A DNA stretch of 64,000 nucleotides from Devosia crocina. GTDB lineage: Bacteria > Pseudomonadota > Alphaproteobacteria > Rhizobiales > Devosiaceae. Each line of letters starts with the position of its first letter. The first letter of the stretch is position 1. The stretch is from NCBI RefSeq assembly GCF_900116545.1, contig NZ_FPCK01000001.1, positions 1,899,999 to 1,963,998 of the forward strand, in the 5' to 3' direction. A model generated the notes under the pieces. That model saw only the letters and a list, made by a program, of their open reading frames with translations, had not been told where the DNA came from and did no database searches. Both the position numbers and the translations under genes were made by a program. Of this stretch, positions 33,833 through 43,011 are shown in pieces.

Positions 33833-34278
33833 CAGGTGGCCGCCGACGTGCGGACCATCTCGCCGTCAGACTGGAGCGAGAAATTGCCGGTCACGCGGCC
33901 GGTATTGCTCGGGGCGCCCAGCTCGGCGCTTTCGACATGCATGAAGCCAGTCCAGCTCCAAGTCGTCGTCGGAAACTCAAGCTCGAGCTTGACGGGAACG
34001 CTATTAGGGTTCTCGACGGCATCGAGCCAAGCCTCGACCGCCGCCTGGGCCAATACGCCCTCGCCCGATACCGCCATGGAGAGGCTGGTTGCGTCCCGCC
34101 CCAGCCAGTCGATAGCAGTCGGGTCATCGCAGTCGGGAATGTTGACCTCTTCGAGGTTCTTGCTGATCGTCAGCGATTTCGAGGTAAGCCCGCAGGGGGC
34201 GGTGTAGACGATGGGGTCGGCGCTATTGCCTAGCAGAATGCGCAGCAGGCCGCCTTTGGTGGTGACTGGTTTGGCCAT
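33832..34278 (-). CDS. Major tail tube protein
   Basis: 148 aa from ATG 34278, with a strong AGGAGGG upstream. SLTISKNLEEVNIPDCDDPTAI followed by beta-strand LELEFPTTTWSWTGFMHVES is the tube-protein pattern, and the gene sits between tail terminator and tail chaperone as expected. The upstream reading frame is open but has no start supported by context. Confidence 0.85.
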   Translation of the reverse strand: MAKPVTTKGGLLRILLGNSADPIVYTAPCGLTSKSLTISKNLEEVNIPDCDDPTAIDWLGRDATSLSMAVSGEGVLAQAAVEAWLDAVENPNSVPVKLELEFPTTTWSWTGFMHVESAELGAPSNTGRVTGNFSLQSDGEMVRTSAAT

Positions 34279-34292
34279 GCGGCCCTCCTGTT

Positions 34293-34733
34293 TCAGTGAG
34301 TTTCGACCAGGGCAGTGAACTGGATCACGCCATGGTTGGTGACGCCGTCGCTTTCGCGAAGGATCCGGGTAATGCCCGCCTCGATAGAGACGAGCGCATT
34401 GCTGCTCATGGGCAGGTTGGCGCGGTGCAAGGCCTTGCGGACTTCGCCGACGATCTTCCGCGTCTGCACGCTGCCGTAAGCCTCGCCGGAGCCCCAAGAC
34501 CAAACATCGATCTGAAAGGTGATGCTGAGACCGTCGATACAGTCGGCATCCTCCGTGTCGACGATGACCGGGCCAAAGCTAATATATGGGCTGCTCACGT
34601 CCGGCACGAGCACGCCACCAGCATTCCGCTCCGGCACCCGGTCGAAGATCTTGTTCTCGACAATCGCAACAAGCGCCGGTGTCTCGCGGAGCTTGTTCAG
34701 CGCCGCAAGCTGCAGTTCATAGGTCGGTTCCAT
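34293..34733 (-). CDS. DUF3168 tail completion/terminator protein
   Basis: 146 aa. FDRVPERNAGGVLVPDVSSPYISFGP and SIEAGITRILRESDGVTNHGVIQFTALVE match the DUF3168 tail-terminator family, which caps the tail tube and joins it to the head. Order in the operon is as expected. Confidence 0.88.
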   Translation of the reverse strand: MEPTYELQLAALNKLRETPALVAIVENKIFDRVPERNAGGVLVPDVSSPYISFGPVIVDTEDADCIDGLSITFQIDVWSWGSGEAYGSVQTRKIVGEVRKALHRANLPMSSNALVSIEAGITRILRESDGVTNHGVIQFTALVETH

Positions 34734-34734
34734 G

Positions 34735-35211
34735 TCAGTTCCCGGCTGCTACCCGCTTGGCGGCTTTGGTGATGGCCCGGCTGACGCGGCCCCTTCCCTT
34801 GCGGCGATTTGCCCGCCAGCTCGGGTAAAAGAATGGTTGAGCGGCTGTGCCAGGATGCTCAGAGCCGGCGAACCTACCCTTGTTCAGATGAGGAGCAGTA
34901 CCGAACTCCACGAACCGTGCGTAAAACGCATCGCCTCCACCAGCATAAACAGTGATGACAAGATCGCCGGAAGCGCGGCCGGACTTAACCTTGCCCAATG
35001 TCATCGCGCCGACAGGCGCATCGCCATAGGTCCATCCGATGCTGTCGCGCAGCGTTCCGCCCCCCGGAGAGACAGGAACAAGCGATTTTGCCATCGCAAC
35101 CACTTCGTTTGCTGTCTGCTCCATAGCCTTGCGGATCTCAGCCTCGACCGCCCCAGGAAGGCGACGCAGCTTCTTCTTCAGCCGGTCGAGACCGATGATC
35201 TTTGTCGCCAC
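34735..35211 (-). CDS. HK97 gp10-like phage morphogenesis protein
   Basis: 158 aa. GLDRLKKKLRRLPGAV at the N terminus, LRDSIGW and FYARFVEFGTAPH are the conserved HK97-gp10 family landmarks; the fold belongs to head-tail joining proteins. Spaced one base from the upstream gene. Confidence 0.88.
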   Translation of the reverse strand: MATKIIGLDRLKKKLRRLPGAVEAEIRKAMEQTANEVVAMAKSLVPVSPGGGTLRDSIGWTYGDAPVGAMTLGKVKSGRASGDLVITVYAGGGDAFYARFVEFGTAPHLNKGRFAGSEHPGTAAQPFFYPSWRANRRKGRGRVSRAITKAAKRVAAGN

Positions 35212-35574
35212 TTACTGCCTGCCCTCCACCGCCAGAAACTCCAGCCACTGGTTCTTTCCATCCGGATCAGCCGGAGGAGAGGTGATGGCAAACACCCGCT
35301 TGTCATTGCGGGCATCCAAGAGCCGCCAGGCTGTTGTGATCTGCCGCGTCTGGGAAGTGTTGCGCACGGTGACCACAAACGGCTGAGAGCCACCCAGTCG
35401 GGCAGCATCGACGCCCTCGCCGCCGGTGCGGGGTGTCATGGCAGCGCTGATGGTGAACTGGGTGGCGAAGTCACCGACGCCTGGCAACGGATTTCCCCAG
35501 CCATCATCAAGCGGCGGAGCGAACTGGCAATGGACGCGCTCGCGCAGCGCCCCTGCGCGCCGATTGTCAGGCAT
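35212..35574 (-). CDS. Head closure protein (SPP1 gp16-like)
   Basis: 120 aa. Begins RRAGALRERVHCQFAPPLDDGWGNPLPG and ends with SQTRQITTAWRLLDARNDKRVFAI, the pattern of head-tail stopper proteins. It overlaps the 61-aa gene by 8 nt. Confidence 0.82.
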   Translation of the reverse strand: MPDNRRAGALRERVHCQFAPPLDDGWGNPLPGVGDFATQFTISAAMTPRTGGEGVDAARLGGSQPFVVTVRNTSQTRQITTAWRLLDARNDKRVFAITSPPADPDGKNQWLEFLAVEGRQ

Positions 35575-35752
35575 CGGCCTTCTTCGTCGAACCGGTCACC
35601 AGCTCGGCAACGCCAGCTTTGACAGCAGCATCCGCACAAGCCTGCGTCACCGGGCCTTCCCATCCGGCCTTATAGCCGACGGTGGATTGGCTGGACGGTT
35701 TGAAATCGAAGTCCTTCTTGAACTTCAGGCGGGGAACGGTGCGTTCGGTCAT
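35567..35752 (-). CDS. Small phage head-region protein
   Basis: 61 aa, no domain. Begins MTERTVPRLKFKKDFDF and contains a helical GWEGPVTQACADAAVKAGVAEL. GGAG precedes ATG 35752. Conserved position between connector genes. Confidence 0.65.
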   Translation of the reverse strand: MTERTVPRLKFKKDFDFKPSSQSTVGYKAGWEGPVTQACADAAVKAGVAELVTGSTKKADA

Positions 35753-35763
35753 GTCGGTGCTCC

Positions 35764-36066
35764 TTAGAGTGGCAGCCAGCGATAGGGATAAACAAGGCGA
35801 CGAGCGGCAGCAGGAATGCCGTCCTCTGTCTCGGCGCTTCGATCGTCGTAGAAGGCGCCGACGACAAGGAAGCCTGCGACCTTGAACACCGCCTCCTGGC
35901 CAAACGGCACCAGAGACAAGTTGCAGAACCGCAACAGAGCCTTTTCGGCGGCGTCCATGTAGGACTGGATCACGGCATCATCGTCATCATGGTCGACGTG
36001 AATGGCCGCCTTGACCTCATCGATGGTCCAGAGCGGACCAAGTTCCTTGATAACGATATCGGCCAT
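35764..36066 (-). CDS. Head-tail connector protein (gp6-like)
   Basis: 100 aa from ATG 36066. WTIDEVKAAIHVDHDDDDAVI and YMDAAEKALLRFCN are typical of the QLRG/gp6-like family of head-tail connectors (helical, ring-forming adaptors). AAGG lies about 11 nt upstream. Confidence 0.83.
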   Translation of the reverse strand: MADIVIKELGPLWTIDEVKAAIHVDHDDDDAVIQSYMDAAEKALLRFCNLSLVPFGQEAVFKVAGFLVVGAFYDDRSAETEDGIPAAARRLVYPYRWLPL

Positions 36067-36068
36067 GT

Positions 36069-36263
36069 TCAATCTGCCTTCTTCGTCATGCGCTTCGTCT
36101 CGATGGGCGGCTCGACCTTGTTCTGTGTTTTTGGCTCAGCCTTCTGGCGCTTCAGGACGCCGCTTTCGAGCAGGTGCTTCACGTCGGCTTCTGAGGCGTC
36201 ACGGACATCGCCGGGCCAGTACTGTTTGTCTCCGTAATGCTGGCGCAGAACATCGAACTTCAT
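36069..36263 (-). CDS. Small head-region protein, unknown
   Basis: 64 aa from ATG 36263, with AAGGAGA upstream. VLRQHYGDKQYWPGDVRDASEADVKHLLESG resembles small phage proteins with a Rho-N/SAP-like helical pair, and the tail is Lys-rich. First gene after the capsid-downstream hairpin. Confidence 0.7.
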   Translation of the reverse strand: MKFDVLRQHYGDKQYWPGDVRDASEADVKHLLESGVLKRQKAEPKTQNKVEPPIETKRMTKKAD

Positions 36264-36287
36264 GGTTCTTCTCCTTCGGCTCATAGA

Positions 36288-36315
36288 GAGGAGGGCTGAA
36301 ACTTCAGCCCTCCTC
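36288..36315 (-). terminator. Long hairpin directly after the major capsid gene
   Basis: 13-bp perfect stem GAGGAGGGCTGAA / TTCAGCCCTCCTC with a 2-nt centre, 20 nt after the capsid stop. No long U tract follows leftward, so it may tune or protect the abundant capsid transcript. Confidence 0.6.
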
Positions 36316-36334
36316 CTTGATCAGCTGACCGGCC

Positions 36335-37639
36335 TTAGGGTGTGGTGGGTGGGTTGATGTCGCCGGTGATGAAGGCTTCCGGACGGTATACCGCGAGCGC
36401 GAGACGCTCTTCGGCCAGGATCGTCACCTTGTTGCGAACGAAGTCATCGTTCTGGAAGCCGACTTCGATGCGGCTATCCCACTGGTCAAAGATCTGAGCA
36501 CCCAGACGGAACGCGCCAGTCAGGAACTGACCAACGGCCATTGCCTGAGTGTCGACCACCGGCAGGCCCCAAAGGGTCGGTTGCGCCGTGCCCTGCGGAT
36601 TGCCGATGATGTAGCGACCGTCGCCATCCTTCAGCGTCTCGATACCCGCCCAGTCGATTGGGTTGAGCACGTGGCCGGTGGCCGGGAATTCAGCCAAGGC
36701 GGCCTGCAGCATGGCAATGCGCAGGATATCGATAGCGGTCAGCGGCGTAGGAGAAACGAAACCCTCAGGGATTTCGAATTCCGTTGCCTGGGGCATGATG
36801 CCGTGAAGGTTTTCGCCAGTGCCGTCGCCGTTCAGGAGCTGCTGCTCTTCCTTGAGGGCAAGGCCGTAAAGCAGGCGCTCGTCGATCATCGACCGGACCT
36901 GCGAGAAGTCCGAGAGGATCTGCTTGGACGCACGGAACCAGTGCGCGATGACCTTGGTCGACACGTCCTTGTCCGTCAGCTTAATGTCGGACTGCGGCTT
37001 CAGGGCGCCTTCAGCCACCATGGCGGCATTGTTGTTGAAGCCGGTTTCCTGCAGGTACTGGATCAGCGGGCCATCGGTGCGACCCGGAGAGAGCAGCGCG
37101 CGAACGGTCAGACGCATCCGCGGCAGCCCAAGGACGCCCGGAACCCTGTTCGGGGTGATCCCGGCACCGACGGCGCCAGCCGTGTCGGTGGTGGCCGTCG
37201 TGATGTCAGCCTTGATATGCAGATTGGCCGCCGCGCCGGCGCGGGGAGCGGATGAGAGTGCCTTGAATTCGTCAGTTTCAACGAACTGCGAACCGTAAGA
37301 CTTCTCGTCATCGCCGTCGCCGCCGTTAACCCGGGCAATCTTCTGTTCGATGTCGGCAACCTGCTCGGCCAGTCCGTTCATCTTGAGCAGCGCCTCGTCG
37401 GCCTGCTCCTTCAAAGACTTGGTCAAATCTTCGCCGGACTTGGCCTTGCCGAGTGCGTCCTCAGCGATAGCCTTAACGGCATCGACCGCCTTCTTGTGTT
37501 CGTCCTTAATCTCCTGCGCGAGCGCCTTAATGCCCTGGTCGTTGGGGGCTTCGAACGCGATCTGTGGAGCACCGAAATAGTTCATTGCGGGCGCAGTAAA
37601 GCGGCCGCCGGCCATAATGGCCACGGTAGAGGTCTTCAT
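36335..37639 (-). CDS. HK97-fold major capsid protein
   Basis: 434 aa. The N-terminal Lys/Glu-rich helical part (residues 30-105) is the scaffold-like delta domain, likely removed by the protease encoded next door. The remainder shows HK97 landmarks: RVPGVLGLPRMRLTVRALL, FRASKQILSDF, NGDGTGENLHGIM and PEAFITGDINPPTTP at the end. Preceded by the prohead protease and portal genes as usual. Confidence 0.95.
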   Translation of the reverse strand: MKTSTVAIMAGGRFTAPAMNYFGAPQIAFEAPNDQGIKALAQEIKDEHKKAVDAVKAIAEDALGKAKSGEDLTKSLKEQADEALLKMNGLAEQVADIEQKIARVNGGDGDDEKSYGSQFVETDEFKALSSAPRAGAAANLHIKADITTATTDTAGAVGAGITPNRVPGVLGLPRMRLTVRALLSPGRTDGPLIQYLQETGFNNNAAMVAEGALKPQSDIKLTDKDVSTKVIAHWFRASKQILSDFSQVRSMIDERLLYGLALKEEQQLLNGDGTGENLHGIMPQATEFEIPEGFVSPTPLTAIDILRIAMLQAALAEFPATGHVLNPIDWAGIETLKDGDGRYIIGNPQGTAQPTLWGLPVVDTQAMAVGQFLTGAFRLGAQIFDQWDSRIEVGFQNDDFVRNKVTILAEERLALAVYRPEAFITGDINPPTTP

Positions 37640-37663
37640 GATGTTTTCCTCGAATTGTGGGGA

Positions 37664-38356
37664 TCAGCCCCGGAGAGCCTGCAAGAATGCAAGCGACTGG
37701 TCCGCTTCGGCAGGATCCCCCTGCCCCTTCAGGTGGACGCGCGCGGCACGCTCCGCCTGCGAATTCGAGAAGCCCAATCCCTTGAGCCACGTCTCGAATT
37801 CCCGCTCGGAAAGCCGGTCCCCGGCCTTGAGCTTGTCCGTCAACTCGGTAGCGGCCTTCATGGCCTTGACGCTCGATACCGTCGCGCTGCTGTTCGCGCC
37901 GATCGAGACCACCGAAACTTCCTTGAGATCGAGCTTCTCTAGGGTCCAAACGCCCGTGTCGGCGTCGACCTTGTACTCCCGAATGCGATAGCCGATCGAA
38001 AGACCGTCGATATCGCCTTCCTTGAGCAGCTCGTATGCCTCGCGAGCCCGCTGAACGCCCATGTTGAGCTTCCCGCGCAGGAAGAGGCCGGTGCTGTCTT
38101 CTTTGGCATCGAGCCACTTGCCGATCGGCTGAGAAGGATCATGCTGCCAGAACATCTTGGGCATCGTGCCGTTCGCTGCGTGCTCTGCGAGGCTATCGGC
38201 ATAGGCCCCAGCGGCGATGATGTCCCCATAGCTGTCAGGCTCGCCACCAAACGTGCTGCCATAGCCCTCAAACTCGCCGCTGTCCTTCAGCGCCTTGATT
38301 TCGAGCACTGGCGCGGCTTGGGCGAACTGCAGCCCGCTATCCTTGCGCAGGAACAT
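37664..38356 (-). CDS. HK97-family prohead protease
   Basis: 230 aa from ATG 38356, with GAGGAGA upstream. FEGYGSTFGGEPDSYGDIIAAGA is the start of the protease domain, and PKMFWQHDPSQPIGKW contains the catalytic His, with the Ser in GLSIGYRI. Overlaps portal by 20 nt. Confidence 0.93.
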   Translation of the reverse strand: MFLRKDSGLQFAQAAPVLEIKALKDSGEFEGYGSTFGGEPDSYGDIIAAGAYADSLAEHAANGTMPKMFWQHDPSQPIGKWLDAKEDSTGLFLRGKLNMGVQRAREAYELLKEGDIDGLSIGYRIREYKVDADTGVWTLEKLDLKEVSVVSIGANSSATVSSVKAMKAATELTDKLKAGDRLSEREFETWLKGLGFSNSQAERAARVHLKGQGDPAEADQSLAFLQALRG

Positions 38357-39602
38357 CGGAATTCTCCTCTTTACCGGCCTCTGTGATTGGCACGTTCTGC
38401 ATCTGCATGCGCGGCACATCGCCGCCGTCGATTGGCGGCAAATTTTCGAGCTGCCGAACTTCGTTGATGGTCATGGCGCCCATCTGCGTCATGCGGGCGT
38501 AGAACTCAGCGCGGGCCTTGCTATCGCCGCGGAGAAGCCCCTCGAGGCTGAACTCAATGGTGATGCCCTCGACACGATCCTGAGGCGTCAGCAACTGCTT
38601 CTGCATGGCCTTTTCAATGCGACCGAGGCGGCGGCGCAGCGTGAACTTCTGAAATCCAAGCGTCTGCTGCTCAAGCCCAGTGCCCCAGCTGGTCGCTTTC
38701 TCGGTGTGCCCAATCATGTGCGGAGGAACACCAAACATCATGCAGACCTGATTAACGGAAAAGGCACGAGATTCGAGCATCTGCGCATCTTCGGGTGTCA
38801 GCGAAAGGGTTTTGACCTCTTGACCGCCTTCGGCGATGAACGGGCGACCTGCGTTCATGGCGCCGAGAAACTTCTGCTGCAGTCGAGCCTCCACCTGCTC
38901 ATATTGTTCCTTCGTAAGAAACTCCTTGAACGACAGCACCACGCTGGGACGCAAGCCGTTGGCAAACATGCCCCCCGCGGTTCGATCCTGCGCTTGGGCC
39001 AGACCGAAGGCGTGGCGACCATAGGTTAAGGTCGAAAGACCACCTTCTGGGCCGCCGCCGAATCCTCGGATATGGAGCACCTCATCCTGCGGCAGGTCAT
39101 AGGAGACGCCGTTCTCGCTCCAGCTGTATCGCAGCTCGCCATTAGCCTTGCGCTTGACGGCTACGATGTCGGCGCGAGCCGGAGTCAGACCGACGATCTC
39201 TCGTTGTGTGTTGCGGTTCTTCCGGGCAATCCCGTTGCCCTGCAACTCTAGGTTGGCCGAGATGAACTCGAGGAAGTCGACCGCCGTCTGATCGGCGTTC
39301 GGGCTGTCATGCAGCACGCGCCAGAGACGGTGATCGCGGGCGAGATCCCGGCTTCCGTCTGCCTTGGTCCGGTACACCATCAGCGGCAGCGTGCCGATCG
39401 TGCCAGCGATCAGGTTAACGCACGCCCAGGCCGCAGCAATGGCGAGAACGTCTGGCGTTGCCATCCGCTCGCCTGACCACGTCCGCTCGTAGGCCCAGTT
39501 CTGCGTATTAACGACCGACAATGGCTCTATGCGCTCGACCGGCGCAGCAGCCTTGCTTTCGATCCCCAAGAAGGGAGCAATTGTCTTCTGCAACCAGTTC
39601 AT
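38337..39602 (-). CDS. HK97-family portal protein
   Basis: 421 aa. AWACVNLIAGTIGTLPLMVYR, LELQGNGIARKNRN, MFGVPPHMIGHTEKATSWG and GLEQQTLGFQKFTL are portal-family signatures. The portal forms the dodecameric DNA gate at the capsid vertex. Its ATG overlaps the terminase stop as ATGA. Confidence 0.95.
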   Translation of the reverse strand: MNWLQKTIAPFLGIESKAAAPVERIEPLSVVNTQNWAYERTWSGERMATPDVLAIAAAWACVNLIAGTIGTLPLMVYRTKADGSRDLARDHRLWRVLHDSPNADQTAVDFLEFISANLELQGNGIARKNRNTQREIVGLTPARADIVAVKRKANGELRYSWSENGVSYDLPQDEVLHIRGFGGGPEGGLSTLTYGRHAFGLAQAQDRTAGGMFANGLRPSVVLSFKEFLTKEQYEQVEARLQQKFLGAMNAGRPFIAEGGQEVKTLSLTPEDAQMLESRAFSVNQVCMMFGVPPHMIGHTEKATSWGTGLEQQTLGFQKFTLRRRLGRIEKAMQKQLLTPQDRVEGITIEFSLEGLLRGDSKARAEFYARMTQMGAMTINEVRQLENLPPIDGGDVPRMQMQNVPITEAGKEENSDVPAQG

Positions 39603-41362
39603 GCCGCCCCCGTGAGACGATTGATGTAGTCGTCTAGGCCCGAGCTTTGAGCAACGGGATTGCGGCTCATCAGCGTCACAGCATTGAACAGAGACATTGC
39701 CGGGTCGATCTTCGCGTCACCGGCCGATTGCTTTGTCGCCCGAATGGCCGTTGCCGTTGGCTCAATCTTGAGATTGCCGACACACCAGTTCATCATCTCG
39801 CCTCCGGCATGCACCAGCATTCCGTTCTTCAGTCGGCGTTCACTGGTCTTGATGGCATTCATCATGCCGATGCCTTGAGGAGCGCCGACCAGAAGTCCAT
39901 TTTCGACGGTGACGCCAATCTCGGCCAGCGCATCGACCAACTCACCGAGCCCAGCTGGATCGACAGATACGCCGCCAAGCTTGCCCACCTGATTGATCTG
40001 GTCGATCAGGTCGACGATCTCGCCGATATCGGACAGAGCGTCATCGACGATCGTCAGCTCTCCGGCCTTCGAGTATTCAAGCAGACGCGGCGCAATGCTC
40101 TGTCGCAGCTCGAGCACGCCACGATCGCACCAGGCGCGGCTCCAGGCTCCCCAGCGCTTCATGTAAGCGAGGCGTCTTTCGCCGTTAGCGACGATCTCGA
40201 CTTCCAATTCAGCTGGCTCACGCCCAAGTGCAGTGAGGCCGAAGAGGTCATCCAGCCCGCCGCCGTCGAGGCCGACGACGACACACTCGCTTCGTTCGAC
40301 CAGGGCGGCAAGTGCATCTCGCCGACTGAGCTGCGCCAACCTCGGATCTGCAGCCTTCTCCCAATACTGCACCCCAGCCCAGGCTTCATGTTTGAGCCCG
40401 ACGCCTATCTCAATATTGAGATGCTGGCTGGCCCAGATCCGAACCGCGTGTTCGCCTTTGAGCTTCTCCGTTTCCCAGTCTGGCACCAGTGTACCCAGAT
40501 GAACCGACCGGCCTAAATTCGGCATGACCATCGGCCAGTTTTCCGGGTCTGACCACTGCGCCTGATCTTTGGCAATCGCCTCTGGAAACTCGTAGAGCAG
40601 CGGCAATGTCGGGCGAATGACCTTGCCACGAAATTTGCCGTCGCGGATCTGCCGCGCCATTTTGAGCTCTTCCTTGAAAGCTCCAGCCGGCGCATCATCG
40701 CTTTGCGTCGTGGTGATGAGCAGAACACCTTCCGGCGTTTTGTCGAGACCACCACGGATCTGCCTCAGCACCTTCGTTGTGTGCACGTTTCGCCCGAGCA
40801 GATGCAGTTCGTCGAGCAGCGCGAAGATCAGGATTGACCCCGTCAGGATATTGAGATCGAAAGTTTTGACCTTCATCTCCGAACCGTTCGACAGGTCCTC
40901 GATGGTCTTGATGTGATCCCGTGGCCGGAACCGCTTCATCAGATCCTTCGATTCCTCGATCATCCCGACCGTCTGCTCATAGGCGCGATCTGACACCGCC
41001 TGCGTTGGCCCGATAAACAGCGCCTCCGCCCGTGGCCGCTGGTTCATCGCCATCGCCGTCAGCATTAGTCCGGCCGAGTAACTGGTCTTTGATGACCCTT
41101 TCGGTGCGAGCGCGAAGATATCGCGGATATAGCGTTCATTCGTCGCCGGGTTCCAGGACCCGAATACGGCGGCCACCAGGTCTTTGAACCACTGCCCTGC
41201 CGCATTTTCGAGCTTCGGCTTCCCCGGCACGTCGGGCAACTGTAGCTCGTTGAAGATATCAAGGCCCATACGGGCTTCGGCTTCGTTGAGCGGCAGGTCG
41301 GGAACCAGGGAGCGGCCCTCAGCCATCCGCTCGCGCCAGTCCAGGCAACTCAGATCCCACAT
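39599..41362 (-). CDS. Terminase large subunit
   Basis: 587 aa DNA-packaging ATPase and nuclease. The ATPase has APKGSSKTSYSAGL near residue 92 (Walker A-like) and ILIFALLDELHLLG near 184 (Walker B), with LLITTTQS as coupling motif. The nuclease part starts near VVGLDGGGLDDLFGL at about 360. Length fits lambda/HK97-type subunits. Confidence 0.95.
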   Translation of the reverse strand: MWDLSCLDWRERMAEGRSLVPDLPLNEAEARMGLDIFNELQLPDVPGKPKLENAAGQWFKDLVAAVFGSWNPATNERYIRDIFALAPKGSSKTSYSAGLMLTAMAMNQRPRAEALFIGPTQAVSDRAYEQTVGMIEESKDLMKRFRPRDHIKTIEDLSNGSEMKVKTFDLNILTGSILIFALLDELHLLGRNVHTTKVLRQIRGGLDKTPEGVLLITTTQSDDAPAGAFKEELKMARQIRDGKFRGKVIRPTLPLLYEFPEAIAKDQAQWSDPENWPMVMPNLGRSVHLGTLVPDWETEKLKGEHAVRIWASQHLNIEIGVGLKHEAWAGVQYWEKAADPRLAQLSRRDALAALVERSECVVVGLDGGGLDDLFGLTALGREPAELEVEIVANGERRLAYMKRWGAWSRAWCDRGVLELRQSIAPRLLEYSKAGELTIVDDALSDIGEIVDLIDQINQVGKLGGVSVDPAGLGELVDALAEIGVTVENGLLVGAPQGIGMMNAIKTSERRLKNGMLVHAGGEMMNWCVGNLKIEPTATAIRATKQSAGDAKIDPAMSLFNAVTLMSRNPVAQSSGLDDYINRLTGAA

Positions 41363-41363
41363 G

Positions 41364-41822
41364 TCAGTTAATCGACCCCTGACGGCGCGCCATCAACCGG
41401 CCGAGCGGCGTATCGGCGTCTGGCGTATGTGCATCGCGCAACGCCTGCTCCTTCTTGCCCAGCTTCTCGGCTTTCGGCGCCCGGGGGTGTGAGGCAGCAA
41501 GATCATGCTTCTCTAGACGCCGCCCGACTTCTTTCATGGCCGCGACATTCCCTGCATCAACCTCGCTCGCCAACTTGCCGAGCAACCATGCCTCAGCCTG
41601 CAGCCTCGCCCCCAGACGCCGGGACAGCAGGTGAAAATAATTCTTGCGCAAAGTCGGCTCCGAAATGCCCAGAGCGAGCGCAATCTCCTCATTGGTCCGC
41701 CCGAACGCCAGCAACATGTTGACCTTGCTGATATTTTCTTTAGTCACCAAATGCGCCGGCCGCCCCCGCTTGCCCCGCCCCTCTGGAACCGGCAAACCGA
41801 AGAGGTCAAAATCCTCACTCAT
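41364..41822 (-). CDS. Terminase small subunit
   Basis: 152 aa. A C-terminal-to-middle helix-turn-helix, RTNEEIALALGISEPTLRKNYFHLL, should recognise the packaging site, while the remaining helices form the oligomerisation part. Its stop is two bases before the large-subunit start. AGAGG upstream of ATG 41822. Confidence 0.88.
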   Translation of the reverse strand: MSEDFDLFGLPVPEGRGKRGRPAHLVTKENISKVNMLLAFGRTNEEIALALGISEPTLRKNYFHLLSRRLGARLQAEAWLLGKLASEVDAGNVAAMKEVGRRLEKHDLAASHPRAPKAEKLGKKEQALRDAHTPDADTPLGRLMARRQGSIN

Positions 41823-41912
41823 CGAAAAAAAACCTCTACATGAGGGGGACGCGGGTGCGGGAAAGCGAGGCCTTCCAGACTTTTGGACGCCCCCCCTGGT
41901 GTGCCCGCCGGG

Positions 41913-42269
41913 TCAGCCGCCGCGCCGCTCTTCCCTCTGCGCCTCGCTGTCGTGCCATGCCTTCGAAACGGCTTCGAGGTTGTTGATGTCCCAGAACAGT
42001 TGCTCATCGCCCTTGTGCGGCACCTTGTGGTGGACGACCGCGCTATTCGGCGCAGGTGCCTTTCCAGCCAGCAACACGCCCGTGCGCTGGCAGCGGCAGA
42101 GATCGCGGACAAGCACATCCTGCCGCAGCTGCGCCCAGCGAGCCGACCGATACCACCGGCGAACCTCATTGATGTTGAACGACTGAGCCGTGTCGCGCGT
42201 CTCGCGCATCGAGGCGATACGAGGTGCCATCTTGGCAACGGCAGGCTTGAGCGCCGGAACCTTCGCCAT
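41913..42269 (-). CDS. HNH endonuclease
   Basis: 118 aa from ATG 42269. The HNH motif is present: VLVRDLCRCQRTG, then VVHHKVPHKGDEQLFWDINNLEAVSKAWHDSE, with HH, N and H in order. HNH proteins beside terminase genes often help DNA packaging in HK97-like phages. No mobile-intron hallmark around it. Confidence 0.88.
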   Translation of the reverse strand: MAKVPALKPAVAKMAPRIASMRETRDTAQSFNINEVRRWYRSARWAQLRQDVLVRDLCRCQRTGVLLAGKAPAPNSAVVHHKVPHKGDEQLFWDINNLEAVSKAWHDSEAQREERRGG

Positions 42270-42378
42270 GCGCCACACCCCAGAAACACGAAAGGCGCCT
42301 CGGTTTCCCGGTGCGCCTAGCTTCAGACCTGTTTTGTTGTGGTGAAGCTATGTCAAACTTTACCCACACGTCAATACC

Positions 42379-42996
42379 CTATCCGACAATACCCAAGATC
42401 ACCCGCTCGGCCCTGCCCTTCGCCTCGGGATCGAACCAGGGCGGCGTTGCATCATTGGGCCGGCGCACCACGAAGTCGCTCAACACGAACGGCACGTTGA
42501 GCATCTCGACGAGATCACACAGCCCCAGCCACCAGACGCAATAGGCCCGCCGCGCCTCTTCGACGATCAGAGGATGGGTGCCCACCAGTTCCTTCGGCGC
42601 GAGGCCCAGATAGCCGCGCTGCGTTGCCGGGTCGCGCCAGAGCTTCTTCGGCCTGCCCTTCTTGTCGAGCGGCTGCACCCACTCGCCCGGCCCTTCCTCG
42701 TGCCATTCTGGCCGCGTGGCCGAGCGCGCATGCTTGACCACCAGCATCTTGGCCTCGGCAGGCAGCCGCATCACCGCATCGAACACCACGGCCGCATCTT
42801 CCTTGCAGTGGATGGCGACGAACCGCGAGCCAGCCGAGGACGTATCAACCCGCGTTCCCAGTGCCAGAACCTCGGCCATGGAGCTGTCAGAGGACCACGT
42901 TGGCATGCTCGGCATCATGCCACGGGCCACAGCCTCGATTTTCTGATCCCGAAAGGCCCAGACAACCAGCTCTTCCACATCAATCGTCTGGGCCAT
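42379..42996 (-). CDS. Phage protein of unknown function before the terminase
   Basis: 205 aa from ATG 42996. Trp- and Arg-rich, with AKMLVVKHARSATRPEWHEEGPGEW and AYCVWWLGLCDLVEMLN-type segments (the latter at about residues 160-176). No domain recognised; the gene stands between the origin-like region and HNH/terminase, so a link with packaging or replication is possible. An AGGCGC/GCGCCT hairpin at 42293-42318 follows it. Confidence 0.65.
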   Translation of the reverse strand: MAQTIDVEELVVWAFRDQKIEAVARGMMPSMPTWSSDSSMAEVLALGTRVDTSSAGSRFVAIHCKEDAAVVFDAVMRLPAEAKMLVVKHARSATRPEWHEEGPGEWVQPLDKKGRPKKLWRDPATQRGYLGLAPKELVGTHPLIVEEARRAYCVWWLGLCDLVEMLNVPFVLSDFVVRRPNDATPPWFDPEAKGRAERVILGIVG

Positions 42997-43011
42997 GGTC
43001 CTATTCCTCAC

